A stretch of 64,000 nt of DNA from Nocardioides sp. SR21 (GTDB lineage Bacteria; Actinomycetota; Actinomycetes; Propionibacteriales; Nocardioidaceae): positions 186,001 to 250,000 of the forward strand of contig NZ_JAKWJR010000007.1 of NCBI RefSeq assembly GCF_022761125.1, in the 5' to 3' direction. Shown here piece after piece: positions 41,011 through 48,842 of this stretch. The notes under the pieces were generated by a model. That model was not told the origin of the DNA and did not search any database. It saw only the letters and a list, made by a program, of their open reading frames with translations. Positions within the stretch are counted from its first letter, which is position 1. Each line of letters starts with the position of its first letter. Both the position numbers and the translations under genes were made by a program.

Positions 41011-41763
41011 ATGGCCTCGGAGATGGAGAGTGCCCTGCTCTACCCGGACGGGCGGACCAGGGCGGTCTCTCCGCTCCTGGGGTCCGTCGTGCCTGCGCTC
41101 CTGCCGCGGTTGTCGCGGGAGGAGCTGACCCTGCTCGGCCAGCTGCGGGGACCGGTCAGCACGACCGTGCTCCCGCCCGGCGCGCCCGGCGACATGCTGG
41201 TGCGCCAGATCCGGGTACGCCGGAGCCTGCTGCACTACTACATCGACCAGTTCCCGGTGCTCGACGAGCAGGAGCGGGCCGGCGTGGACGCGGTCTGCGA
41301 CATCGCCACGGTGCTGCACCTCGAGCCGTGGACCGAGCCGGCGGTCATGAGCCAGACGCTGCGTCCGCTGCGCCAGATGGTCGGGCCCGAGGAGGAGCTC
41401 GGCTTCGGCCCGGAGTTCAGCCGGGTGCTCGACGTCCTGGGCGGGATCATCAAGACCACCACCGAGCTCGAGCGCACCGAGGCGGTCCGCCGCGCCTGGC
41501 TGGCCCACCCGCTGCGCTACTGGGACGGCATGGCCGACCAGCTGCTCGCCGCCGCCACCATGACCCACCGCCAGGTGTCGCTGCGGATGGTGCACCGGGT
41601 CACCGGCGTCTCCAGCGAGTCGGTACGCCGCAGCGCGGTGTTCCGCTCCGCCCGCCTGCGCGCCGCCGCGATCATCCTCGCCGACGTCCTCGACGGCGCG
41701 GTCGTCGCCGCGGCCAGCGCCCCGTGGGACGCCGGCCTCGACGCCGGCCGCGAGGCCGCCTAG
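41011..41763 (+). CDS. Conserved actinobacterial protein of unknown function
   Basis: A 250-residue, mostly helical soluble protein (MASEMESALLYPDGRTRAVS ... LLHYYIDQFPVLDEQERAGV ... FGPEFSRVLDVLGGIIKTTTELERTE). I recognise no domain and no catalytic motif. A GTG at 40984 would add nine residues (VWHLDDLEP); the ATG is preferred because the conserved-looking sequence begins there. It may belong with the CpaB/CpaE genes upstream (92 bp away), but nothing in the sequence shows that. It overlaps the converging membrane-protein gene by four bases. Confidence 0.65.
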   Translation: MASEMESALLYPDGRTRAVSPLLGSVVPALLPRLSREELTLLGQLRGPVSTTVLPPGAPGDMLVRQIRVRRSLLHYYIDQFPVLDEQERAGVDAVCDIATVLHLEPWTEPAVMSQTLRPLRQMVGPEEELGFGPEFSRVLDVLGGIIKTTTELERTEAVRRAWLAHPLRYWDGMADQLLAAATMTHRQVSLRMVHRVTGVSSESVRRSAVFRSARLRAAAIILADVLDGAVVAAASAPWDAGLDAGREAA

Positions 41764-43091
41764 GCCGCGAACAGCAGGTACAGCCCGCCTGCGGTGAACG
41801 CGACCATCGCGAACAGCAGCGGCAGCTGGCCGGTCAGCTGGTGCCGCTTCGGGAGGATCCGGATCGCGCGCTCGTGCGCCGCAATCACGCCGAGCACGTG
41901 CCCGATGACGACCGCGAGCACCTTGGTGTTCGCCAGGAACGTCGGGTGGTAGCTCAGCCACGTGAACAGCGGCAGGTCGGCGGTCCCGAACCAGTTGCTC
42001 CCGTTGCTGAACGGGTCGCTGGCGTAGATCAGCGTCAGCCACCCGACCTCGACGAGGTAGCTCAGGTAGTGGGCGACGATGTAGCCGACGATGATCGGGA
42101 TCATCGAGTGCGCGAACTGGTTGGGCAGCTCGACGCGGCGCAGGTCGTCCCCGAGTCCGGTGAGCACGCAGCCGAGCGCGAAGACCGCGCCCGCGGCGAC
42201 GCAGAACACCAGCAGCGCGAGGTTGTTGAGCAGGTACGGCGAGGTGTCGCCGCCCTGCACGAACTTCACCCAGCGCGTGGAGTCCTTGAACGAGTCGAAC
42301 GCCGTGCTGCCGAACAGCACCGCGACCACGGCGACCAGGCCGGGCACCACGGGCGTGGTGTCGAGGTTCGCCAGCGGACTGCGGATCACCAGCTGGTCGC
42401 CGCGCCGGCCCCAGATCGACAGGCGGGACACGAGCGTGGAGTAGACCTCGAACGGGTCCGCGCGCTCGTAGAACCGGTTGCCGAACAGCGCGCCGCCCAC
42501 CAGCATCACCGCGACGTACGCCGCCACCCAGAGCCGGACCGGTCCGAGCTCGGTCGGGTACGGGTAGACCAGCTCGAGCCAGACGAACGCGAACAGGCCG
42601 AGCGCCGCGGGCCAGTTGCCGAGCCGCTCGGGGTACTCGAACAGGCCGCGGTCGGGGTCGCTGCCGGAGATCTTCGCGAAGCCGATGTTGATGGTGCGGA
42701 CCGGGCTGATCGCCTTCCACACCGGGCCGAAGAACAGCGAGAGCGGCACCAGGCCGACCCACCACCACACGTAGACGATGCCGAGGATCGGGTTGATCGC
42801 GAGGTCCTTGCCGAACACCGCGACCATGACGGCGTACAGGAAGATCGCGAACCCGACGACGCGCCAGGTGATCCGCCACGCACGCGAGTCGACGATCGCG
42901 GCGAGCTCCCGCGGAGCGAGACGGCCGCTGGTCGCGGCGTCGTACCGCGGCGTGCGCCACGCGATCGCGAGGACCGTGAACGAGATGACCAGGGCTGCGG
43001 TGGCACCTGCGATCGCCAGCTCGGGCGAGATCGGCAGGTCCTTCGCGCCGCCGAGCCCGTGGGCCATCGTGATGCCGTCAGGCGACGGCAC
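41760..43091 (-). CDS. Polytopic membrane protein resembling fenitrothion-hydrolase-annotated proteins
   Basis: A 443-residue protein with about ten to twelve membrane helices. Its start region MAHGLGGAKDLPISPELAIAG and the following helices resemble actinobacterial proteins often annotated as fenitrothion hydrolase (FedB-like), but a hydrolytic role is doubtful. Histidines near membrane borders (NQFAHSMIP, YIVAHYLSYL, VIGHVLGVIAAHE) could bind metal or heme. The GTG at 43091 is one base after the stop of the cupredoxin-like lipoprotein gene, so the two form an operon; an ATG at 43067 is the alternative start. Confidence 0.65.
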   Translation of the reverse strand: MPSPDGITMAHGLGGAKDLPISPELAIAGATAALVISFTVLAIAWRTPRYDAATSGRLAPRELAAIVDSRAWRITWRVVGFAIFLYAVMVAVFGKDLAINPILGIVYVWWWVGLVPLSLFFGPVWKAISPVRTINIGFAKISGSDPDRGLFEYPERLGNWPAALGLFAFVWLELVYPYPTELGPVRLWVAAYVAVMLVGGALFGNRFYERADPFEVYSTLVSRLSIWGRRGDQLVIRSPLANLDTTPVVPGLVAVVAVLFGSTAFDSFKDSTRWVKFVQGGDTSPYLLNNLALLVFCVAAGAVFALGCVLTGLGDDLRRVELPNQFAHSMIPIIVGYIVAHYLSYLVEVGWLTLIYASDPFSNGSNWFGTADLPLFTWLSYHPTFLANTKVLAVVIGHVLGVIAAHERAIRILPKRHQLTGQLPLLFAMVAFTAGGLYLLFAA

Positions 43092-43092
43092 C

Positions 43093-43455
43093 TCAGCGCA
43101 CTTCGAGCTGGACGATCACCTTGTCGAGCGTGTGTGACTCGACGTCGACGGTCCCGGGCTGGTCGATGCCCTGGATCGTCACTGTGGTGGTGCCCTCGGC
43201 GTACGCGAGCTCCTGCTCCGGGTCGGAGTGCACGTGGATCTCGCCGGGCTCGTCGGCGGTGACCTCGAGCTCGACGTCCTGCCCGCGCTCGATCTCGACG
43301 CGGTCGCCGTTCGGGGTCACGGAGTCGCCCTCGAACGTGACCTCGATGACCTTGGGATCGGTGCTCCCCGACGAGGGCTCCTCGTCGCTCCCGCACGCCG
43401 TCGCCAGGGTGAGGGCGCTCAGCAGCACCGCCGTACTCGCCAGGACTCGGCGCAT
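43093..43455 (-). CDS. Cupredoxin-like lipoprotein
   Basis: A 120-residue lipoprotein (lipobox LATAC, Cys21). The mature part has the strand order of a small cupredoxin/plastocyanin-like domain: IEVTFEGDSVTPNGDRVEI, DVELEVTADEPGEIHVHSDPE and a C-terminal GTVDVESHTLDKVIVQLEVR. HVHSDPE and ESHTLD supply histidines, but the usual copper cysteine is absent, so any metal site is atypical. AAGGA before the ATG at 43455 supports this start over one further upstream. It is coupled to the polytopic membrane protein that follows. Confidence 0.72.
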   Translation of the reverse strand: MRRVLASTAVLLSALTLATACGSDEEPSSGSTDPKVIEVTFEGDSVTPNGDRVEIERGQDVELEVTADEPGEIHVHSDPEQELAYAEGTTTVTIQGIDQPGTVDVESHTLDKVIVQLEVR

Positions 43456-43557
43456 CGTCGTCGTTCCTTCTGCTCGGTGGACCATCACGTCTGCCAGAAT
43501 CCCACGTTGTACGAAACTCCGGCATTCAGCCCCGGTGGATCGACGAAAGGGCGAGAG

Positions 43558-45003
43558 ATGAGTGAGCGGCTCCGGCCGCGGGACGTGGCCCTCCTGGCCG
43601 AGGAGTCCCCGTCAGCGCCCCGACACAACGCGACCGTCGAGATCTTCGAGGTCGGCAGCTCGGGGTTCGACTACGCCCGGCTCGTCGAGCTGGTGCAGGA
43701 GCGGATCTCGTTCGTGCCCCGCTACCGGCAGCGCGTCCAGGTGGTTCCTGGCCGGCTCGCCAACCCCGTCTGGGTCGACGACGACAACTTCGACATCGGC
43801 TACCACGTACGCCGCTCCGCGCTGCCGCGTCCCGGGACCCTGGACCAGCTGCGCGAGCTGGTGTCGCGGATCGTGTCGCGACCGCTGGACCGCAGCCGCC
43901 CCCTCTGGGAGATCTACGTCGTCGAGGGGCTCGCCGACGGCCAGGTCGCGCTGCTGTCGAAGTCCCACCAGGTGCTGGTCGACGGGATCGAGACCGTCGA
44001 CCTCGGCCAGGTGCTGCTCGACCAGTCCCCGGAGACCAAGGAGCTCGGCCCTGACGCGTGGCGCGCGCAGGGTCGCCCGTCGCCGTTCATGCTGATGGCC
44101 GGAGCCGTGCGCGACTCGGTCACCGAGCCCGACACCGTGGTCGACACCATGCGCAGCGCGACCGGCGCGGTGCTGCGGGCCGCGGCGGCCGGCGCGCGAA
44201 CCGCCGGCAACGTCGTCGACGCGCTCGCCAACCGCACGCCGAGCCCCGACTCGCCGATCATCGGGGCGCTCTCGCAGCAGCGCCGGGTGGTCACCGTGCG
44301 CACCGACCTCGCCGCGCACCGCAAGATCCGGGAGGCGCACGGCGGCTCGATCAACGACGTCGTGCTCGCGACGGTCACCGGCGGGCTGCGCGCGTGGCTG
44401 ATGACCCGCGGCGAGTCGATGCGTGGCATCAAGCAGGTGCGCGCGCTGGTGCCGGTGTCGGTGATCGACGACGAGCTCGAGGCGACCTCGCTCGGCAGCC
44501 AGGTCGCGGCGCACTTCGTCGACCTGCCCGTGTGGGAGCCCAACCCGGTGGTCCGTCTGCACCAGGTGTCGTACTCCTTCCAGGCCCACAAGGAGTCCGG
44601 CCGCAGTGTGACGGCGGCCCGGCTGGCGAGCCTGTCCGGCTTCGCGCCGGCGACGTTCCACGCGCTCGGCTCGCGGGTCGCCGCGGCCGAGCGCCGCAGC
44701 TACGGGCTGTGCGTCACCAACGTGCCCGGACCGCAGGTCCCGCTGTACGCCGCCGGTGCGCGGATGGTCGCGACGTATCCCGTGCCGCCGCTGCACGAGG
44801 GCCACCCGATCGCGATCGGCGTGACGTCGTACGACGGCTTCGTCTACTACGGCATCACCGCGGACCGCGACATGATCGCCGACGCCGACCTGCTCGGACC
44901 GTGCCTGCAGGAGGCGCTCGACGAGCTCCTGGAGTCGGCGTCCGGGGGACGGTCGCGGGCTCCCCGCGGCCGCAAGAAGCGCAAGCCGACGGAGACCTCG
45001 TGA
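43558..45003 (+). CDS. Wax ester synthase/diacylglycerol acyltransferase (WS/DGAT) family protein
   Basis: A 481-residue member of the WS/DGAT family that makes storage triacylglycerol or wax esters from acyl-CoA. The N-terminal half has the condensation-type fold (PLDRSRPLWEIYVVEGL), and the C-terminal DUF1298 region has SINDVVLATVTGGLRAWL and YGLCVTNVPGPQVPLY. The active-site motif HHxxxDG is here H137-Q138-V-L-V-D142-G143, so the second, catalytic histidine is glutamine. Activity may therefore be altered or lost. The start is preceded by an AAGGGCGAGAG purine stretch, and the end overlaps the DUF6912 gene. Confidence 0.88.
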   Translation: MSERLRPRDVALLAEESPSAPRHNATVEIFEVGSSGFDYARLVELVQERISFVPRYRQRVQVVPGRLANPVWVDDDNFDIGYHVRRSALPRPGTLDQLRELVSRIVSRPLDRSRPLWEIYVVEGLADGQVALLSKSHQVLVDGIETVDLGQVLLDQSPETKELGPDAWRAQGRPSPFMLMAGAVRDSVTEPDTVVDTMRSATGAVLRAAAAGARTAGNVVDALANRTPSPDSPIIGALSQQRRVVTVRTDLAAHRKIREAHGGSINDVVLATVTGGLRAWLMTRGESMRGIKQVRALVPVSVIDDELEATSLGSQVAAHFVDLPVWEPNPVVRLHQVSYSFQAHKESGRSVTAARLASLSGFAPATFHALGSRVAAAERRSYGLCVTNVPGPQVPLYAAGARMVATYPVPPLHEGHPIAIGVTSYDGFVYYGITADRDMIADADLLGPCLQEALDELLESASGGRSRAPRGRKKRKPTETS

Positions 45004-45338
45004 CGATTCGTGCCTACCTCCCGCTGACCCTCGCGCTGCTCGCCGAGCAGCACGCCCAAGGTGAGTTCCTCGCCACCGACGAGGTCGTCGTCGCGACCGA
45101 GGACGACGAGGAGGCGGAGTACGACGCGCTGATGACGGCCGCCGAGTCCTCGGCCGCGCTGGTGTCCGGCCCGGGCCGCCGCGTCGTCGTGGTCGCCGAG
45201 CTCGACAAGGCCCCCGAGCCGGGCTGGACGATCCCGCTCAAGCGGGTCGTCGCCGTCCACGCCGACACCGAGGACGGCGCCGACCCCGACGACGACCTCG
45301 GCTGGTTCGCGACCCAGGAGATCCCCTACCTGATCTAG
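45000..45338 (+). CDS. DUF6912 family protein
   Basis: A 112-residue soluble, acidic protein (VTIRAYLPLTLALLAEQHAQ ... EDDEEAEYDALMTAAESSAAL ... RRVVVVAELDK) that fits the DUF6912 family of actinobacterial proteins. Its GTG overlaps the WS/DGAT stop by four bases. Array B begins directly after its stop. Function unknown. Confidence 0.8.
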   Translation: MTIRAYLPLTLALLAEQHAQGEFLATDEVVVATEDDEEAEYDALMTAAESSAALVSGPGRRVVVVAELDKAPEPGWTIPLKRVVAVHADTEDGADPDDDLGWFATQEIPYLI

Positions 45339-46066
45339 GGGTCTCGATACGCTCGCTGGCGCTCGCTACTCGACCAACGAACCCCGACGACGCTCGCTGC
45401 TCGCCGGCGGCTCGACCGACGAGGCCCGCTGGCCGGCGCTCGCTGCTCGACCGACGACGCTCGCTGGTCGAGTAGCCGCCGAGGAACGAGGCGGCGTATC
45501 GAGACCATTGGTTTCGCTACTCGCCGACGAGGCCCGCTGGCCGGCGCTCGCTGCTCGACCGACGACGCTCGCTGGTCGAGTAGCCGCCGAGGAACGAGGC
45601 GGCGTATCGAGACCATTGGTTTCGCTACTCGCCGACGAGGCCCGCTGGCCGGCGCTCGCTGCTCGACCGATGACGCTCGCTGGTCGAGTAGCCGCCGAGG
45701 AACGAGGCGGCGTATCGAGACCATGGGCTTGGCTGCTCGACCGACGAAGCCCCCGGTCGGCGCTCGCTGCTCGACCGATGACGCTCGTTGGTCGAGTAGC
45801 CGCCGAGGAACGAGGCGGCGTATCGAGACCATGGGTTTGGTTGCTCGACCGACGAAGCCCCCGGTCGGCGCTCGCTGCTCGACCGATGACGCTCGTTGGT
45901 CGAGTAGCCGCCGAGGAACGAGGCGGCGTATCGAGACCATGGGTTTGGTTGCTCGACCGACGAAGCCCCCGGTCGGCGCTCGCTGCTCGACCGATGACGC
46001 TCGTTGGTCGAGTAGCCGCCGAGGAACGAGGCGGCGTATCGAGACCATTGGTTTGGGTGCCCGCGC
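45339..46066. repeat. Repeat array B: six 108-bp tandem units
   Basis: The 750 bp between the DUF6912 and pruA genes hold no gene. They form a tandem array whose GGTCGAGTAGCCGCCGAGG core starts at 45466, 45574, 45682, 45790, 45898 and 46006, an exact 108-bp period. Each unit combines the hairpin core GCCGCCGAGGAACGAGGCGG with GTATCGAGACCATTGG or ...CCATGGG and a variable GCTCGCTGCTCGACCGA segment; the first three and last three units form two subtypes. Because 108 is a multiple of three, repetitive 36-residue frames stay open on both strands; they are not genes. Confidence 0.93.
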
Positions 46067-46089
46067 GGCGCAGTGAGAACATCGACGGC

Positions 46090-47718
46090 ATGGACGCTGT
46101 CACCACCCCTCCCGCCCCGATCAACGAGCCGGTCCTGACCTACGGCCCCGGCACTCCCGAGCGGGAGGCCCTGCAGACCGAGATCGCGAGGCTGGAGAAG
46201 AAGCAGCGCGACTTCAAGGCGCACATCGGTGGGCGCAAGAAGGCCGGTGGCGGCGCGGAGATCAAGGTCGTCCAGCCCCACGACCACCAGCACGTGCTCG
46301 GCACGCTGAAGAACTCCACGCAGGCCGACGCGCGCGCCGCGATCAAGGCTGCGGGCGACGCTGCTCCGGAGTGGCGCGCGATGGACTTCGACGACCGGGC
46401 CGCCGTGCTGCTCAAGGCCGCCGACCTGCTCGCGGGTCCGTGGCGCCAGCGGCTCAACGCCGCCACGGTGCTGGGCCAGTCGAAGACGGCGTACCAGGCC
46501 GAGATCGACAGCGCCTGCGAGCTCATCGACTTCTGGCGCTACAACGTCCACTACGCCCGCGAGATCCTCAGCGACCAGCCGATCGCGAACAGCCCCGGCG
46601 TGTGGAACCGCACCGACCACCGCCCGCTCGAGGGCTTCGTCTACGCGATCACGCCGTTCAACTTCACCGCGATCGCGGGCAACCTGCCCACCGCCCCGGC
46701 GCTGATGGGCAACACGGTCATCTGGAAGCCGTCGCCCACCCAGCAGCTCGCCGCGTCGCTGACGATGGAGCTGCTCGAGGAGGCCGGCATGCCGCCGGGC
46801 GTCATCAACATGCTCCCCGGCGACGGCCTGGAGGTCTCGCAGGTCGCGCTGTCCCACCCGGACCTGGCCGGCATCCACTTCACCGGCTCGACCCCGACGT
46901 TCCAGCACCTGTGGCGCGAGGTCGGCAACAACATCTCGAACTACCGCTCCTACCCCCGCATCGTCGGCGAGACCGGTGGCAAGGACTTCGTCGTCGCCCA
47001 CCCGTCGGCCGACCCCGAGGTCGTGCGTACGGCGCTGATCCGTGGCGCGTTCGAGTTCCAGGGCCAGAAGTGCTCGGCCGCGTCGCGTGCGTACGTCGCC
47101 CGCTCGGTCTGGAAGAAGATGCGCGACTCGCTGCTGCAGGAGATCGAGTCGATCACCATCGGTGACCCGACCGACTTCTCCAACTTCATGGGCGCCGTCA
47201 TCGACGACCGCGCGTTCGCCAAGCACAAGAAGGCGATCGACCGCGCGAAGCGCCAGCGCAAGCTGGACATCCTGGTCGGCGGCACGACCGACAGCAAGGT
47301 CGGCTACTTCGTGCACCCGACCGTCGTCGAGGGCGGCGACCCGACCGACGAGATGTTCACGACCGAGTACTTCGGCCCGATCCTCGCGGTGCACGTCTAC
47401 GAGGACGGCGACTTCGAGAAGGTCGTGCGCGGCATGGAGTCCATCGCGCCGTACGCCCTGACCGGCTCGATCATCGCCCAGGACCGCCGCGCGATCGCGT
47501 GGGCCCAGAACGAGCTGCGCTTCGCCGCCGGCAACTTCTACATCAACGACAAGCCGACCGGTGCGGTCGTCGGCCAGCAGCCGTTCGGCGGCGGCCGGGC
47601 CAGCGGCACCAACGACAAGGCCGGCGCCGCGGTCAACCTGCTGCGCTGGACCTCGCCGCGCTCGATCAAGGAGACGTTCGTCCCGCCGACCGACTACCGC
47701 TACCCGTTCCTCGGTTGA
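46090..47718 (+). CDS. pruA: L-glutamate gamma-semialdehyde dehydrogenase
   Basis: A 542-residue NAD-dependent aldehyde dehydrogenase that oxidises 1-pyrroline-5-carboxylate/glutamate semialdehyde to glutamate in proline and arginine catabolism. The catalytic Cys328 is in FQGQKCSAASR and the general-base Glu294 in VGETGGKDF. The N-terminal FKAHIGGRKK and the PFNFTAIAGNLPTAPALMGN motif place it in the stand-alone PruA group 1. No proline dehydrogenase gene is in the window. GAACAT seven bases before the ATG may be the -10 of a leaderless mRNA. A small membrane protein gene overlaps its stop. Confidence 0.94.
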   Translation: MDAVTTPPAPINEPVLTYGPGTPEREALQTEIARLEKKQRDFKAHIGGRKKAGGGAEIKVVQPHDHQHVLGTLKNSTQADARAAIKAAGDAAPEWRAMDFDDRAAVLLKAADLLAGPWRQRLNAATVLGQSKTAYQAEIDSACELIDFWRYNVHYAREILSDQPIANSPGVWNRTDHRPLEGFVYAITPFNFTAIAGNLPTAPALMGNTVIWKPSPTQQLAASLTMELLEEAGMPPGVINMLPGDGLEVSQVALSHPDLAGIHFTGSTPTFQHLWREVGNNISNYRSYPRIVGETGGKDFVVAHPSADPEVVRTALIRGAFEFQGQKCSAASRAYVARSVWKKMRDSLLQEIESITIGDPTDFSNFMGAVIDDRAFAKHKKAIDRAKRQRKLDILVGGTTDSKVGYFVHPTVVEGGDPTDEMFTTEYFGPILAVHVYEDGDFEKVVRGMESIAPYALTGSIIAQDRRAIAWAQNELRFAAGNFYINDKPTGAVVGQQPFGGGRASGTNDKAGAAVNLLRWTSPRSIKETFVPPTDYRYPFLG

Positions 47719-47873
47719 TGGTCCCTCTGCACCTCGGTGCGCTGCACCCGGTCGAGCAGGCCGTGACCGTGGTGCTCGCGATCGGTCCGTTCCTCGTGCT
47801 CGGCGGCGTCATCTGGTGGCGCCGCCGGCAGGAGGACGCCGAGGCGGAGGCCGAGGCTCAGCGCGACAAGTAG
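47718..47873 (+). CDS. Small single-pass membrane protein
   Basis: A 51-residue protein whose ATG overlaps the pruA stop (TGATG). It has one hydrophobic helix (AVTVVLAIGPFLVLGGVIWW, about residues 15-34) followed by a basic WRRRQ stop-transfer and an acidic, alanine-rich tail. The 16-bp overlap with the converging DUF2505 gene and tight coupling to pruA support it being real. Role unknown. Confidence 0.6.
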   Translation: MVPLHLGALHPVEQAVTVVLAIGPFLVLGGVIWWRRRQEDAEAEAEAQRDK

Positions 47874-48340
47874 TCGCGCCCGACCCCTTCCTCGGCCCGC
47901 AGCGCCTTGCGGAGCAGGTCGGCGATGAGCTTCTCGATCTTCCCGCCGACCAGCGGGATGTTGACGGTGATCTCCACGTCGACGGTCTCCGTCGTGGTGC
48001 CGCCGTCCTCGCTGAGGTCGATGGACCCCACCATCTGCCCGGGCTTGCCCGGGATCGTGACCTCGAGGTCGGCGTGGTCCGCCGACGTCCAGGCCTCGCG
48101 CTGCAGCAGGTTGATCTCGTCGCCGACGAACTTCCTGGCGAAGCCCGGGATGCCCTCCGACGGCTGCAGCTGCGAGATCACGACCACCACGGTGTCGCCG
48201 ACCTGCTCGAACGACACCGAGCCGTCCGTGCCGCCCTGGGCCGTGACCACCTCCTCGCGGTACGACGCGTCGTCGAGCATCGCCGAGACGTCGGCCAGGG
48301 AGGCGTCGTACGCCATCGTGTGCGTGAGCCGGGTGCCCAT
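47858..48340 (-). CDS. DUF2505 family protein (downstream paralogue)
   Basis: A 160-residue protein of the DUF2505 family, which has a START/polyketide-cyclase-like helix-grip fold. Landmarks are THTMAYDASLADVSAMLDD, GIPGFARKFVGDEINLLQRE and NIPLVGGKIEKLIADLL. It overlaps the stop/start boundary of its upstream paralogue by one base, and the two are of equal length. Lipid or small-ligand binding is plausible from the fold; nothing specific is known. Confidence 0.85.
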   Translation of the reverse strand: MGTRLTHTMAYDASLADVSAMLDDASYREEVVTAQGGTDGSVSFEQVGDTVVVVISQLQPSEGIPGFARKFVGDEINLLQREAWTSADHADLEVTIPGKPGQMVGSIDLSEDGGTTTETVDVEITVNIPLVGGKIEKLIADLLRKALRAEEGVGRDYLSR

Positions 48341-48822
48341 CAGCGCTCACCCGCCAGCCACGCGGTGCCCACGGCGTGCTCGGCCTCCAGGCCGGCCGCG
48401 ATCCGCTCCGCGAGCAGCTTCTCGAGCTTGCCGCCGATCAGCGGCACCTTGATCTTGAGGTCAAGCTCGACCACCTCGCGAGTGCCGTCACCGACCTGGG
48501 ACAGGGTGACCCTGCCCTTCACCTCCGACGGCTTGCCGGGCGCCTCGATGCGGAGCGTGCCGCCCAGCGGGTCCGGCCACTCCTCGTGGAGGATCGCCTG
48601 GGTCGACTCGCCCGCGAACGTGCGGGCGAACGCCGGCAGGTCGTCGGTCCGCTGCTCCTGGTCGATGGTGAGCGAGAATCCGGTGCCGTCGCGCACCACC
48701 TGGACGTCGGCGGAGATGACCTCCTGGGCCGCGCAGGCGGCTTCGCGGAACTTCGGGTCGGCCAGCATCTCGAAGACGTCGGCAGGTGACGCGTCGTACG
48801 TCAGCTCGTGTCGGAACTTCAT
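48340..48822 (-). CDS. DUF2505 family protein (upstream paralogue)
   Basis: A 160-residue DUF2505 protein, the tandem duplicate of the next gene, with matching motifs RHELTYDASPADVFEMLADP, DLPAFARTFAGESTQAILHE and KVPLIGGKLEKLLAERI. Its ATG lies six bases after GACTAT on the minus strand, so translation is probably leaderless; the hexamer overlaps the kynA -10 within a 20-bp divergent spacer. Confidence 0.85.
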   Translation of the reverse strand: MKFRHELTYDASPADVFEMLADPKFREAACAAQEVISADVQVVRDGTGFSLTIDQEQRTDDLPAFARTFAGESTQAILHEEWPDPLGGTLRIEAPGKPSEVKGRVTLSQVGDGTREVVELDLKIKVPLIGGKLEKLLAERIAAGLEAEHAVGTAWLAGER

Positions 48823-48828
48823 GCGGAC

Positions 48829-48835
48829 ATAGTCT
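48829..48835. promoter_or_regulatory. Overlapping divergent -10 elements in a 20-bp spacer
   Basis: TAGTCT (48830-48835) stands seven bases before the kynA ATG, and GACTAT (48834-48829, minus strand) stands six bases before the DUF2505 ATG. The entire spacer is 20 bp, so both transcripts would start at or near their start codons from one shared core. Confidence 0.55.
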
Positions 48836-48842
48836 CCTGCTC

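Noticed and set aside
45335..46124. Repetitive open frames of about 240 codons on both strands of array B
   Set aside because: The 108-bp period keeps every frame open; the 36-residue repeats (for example MVSIRRLVPRRLLDQRASSV) have no start signal and simply translate the DNA repeat.
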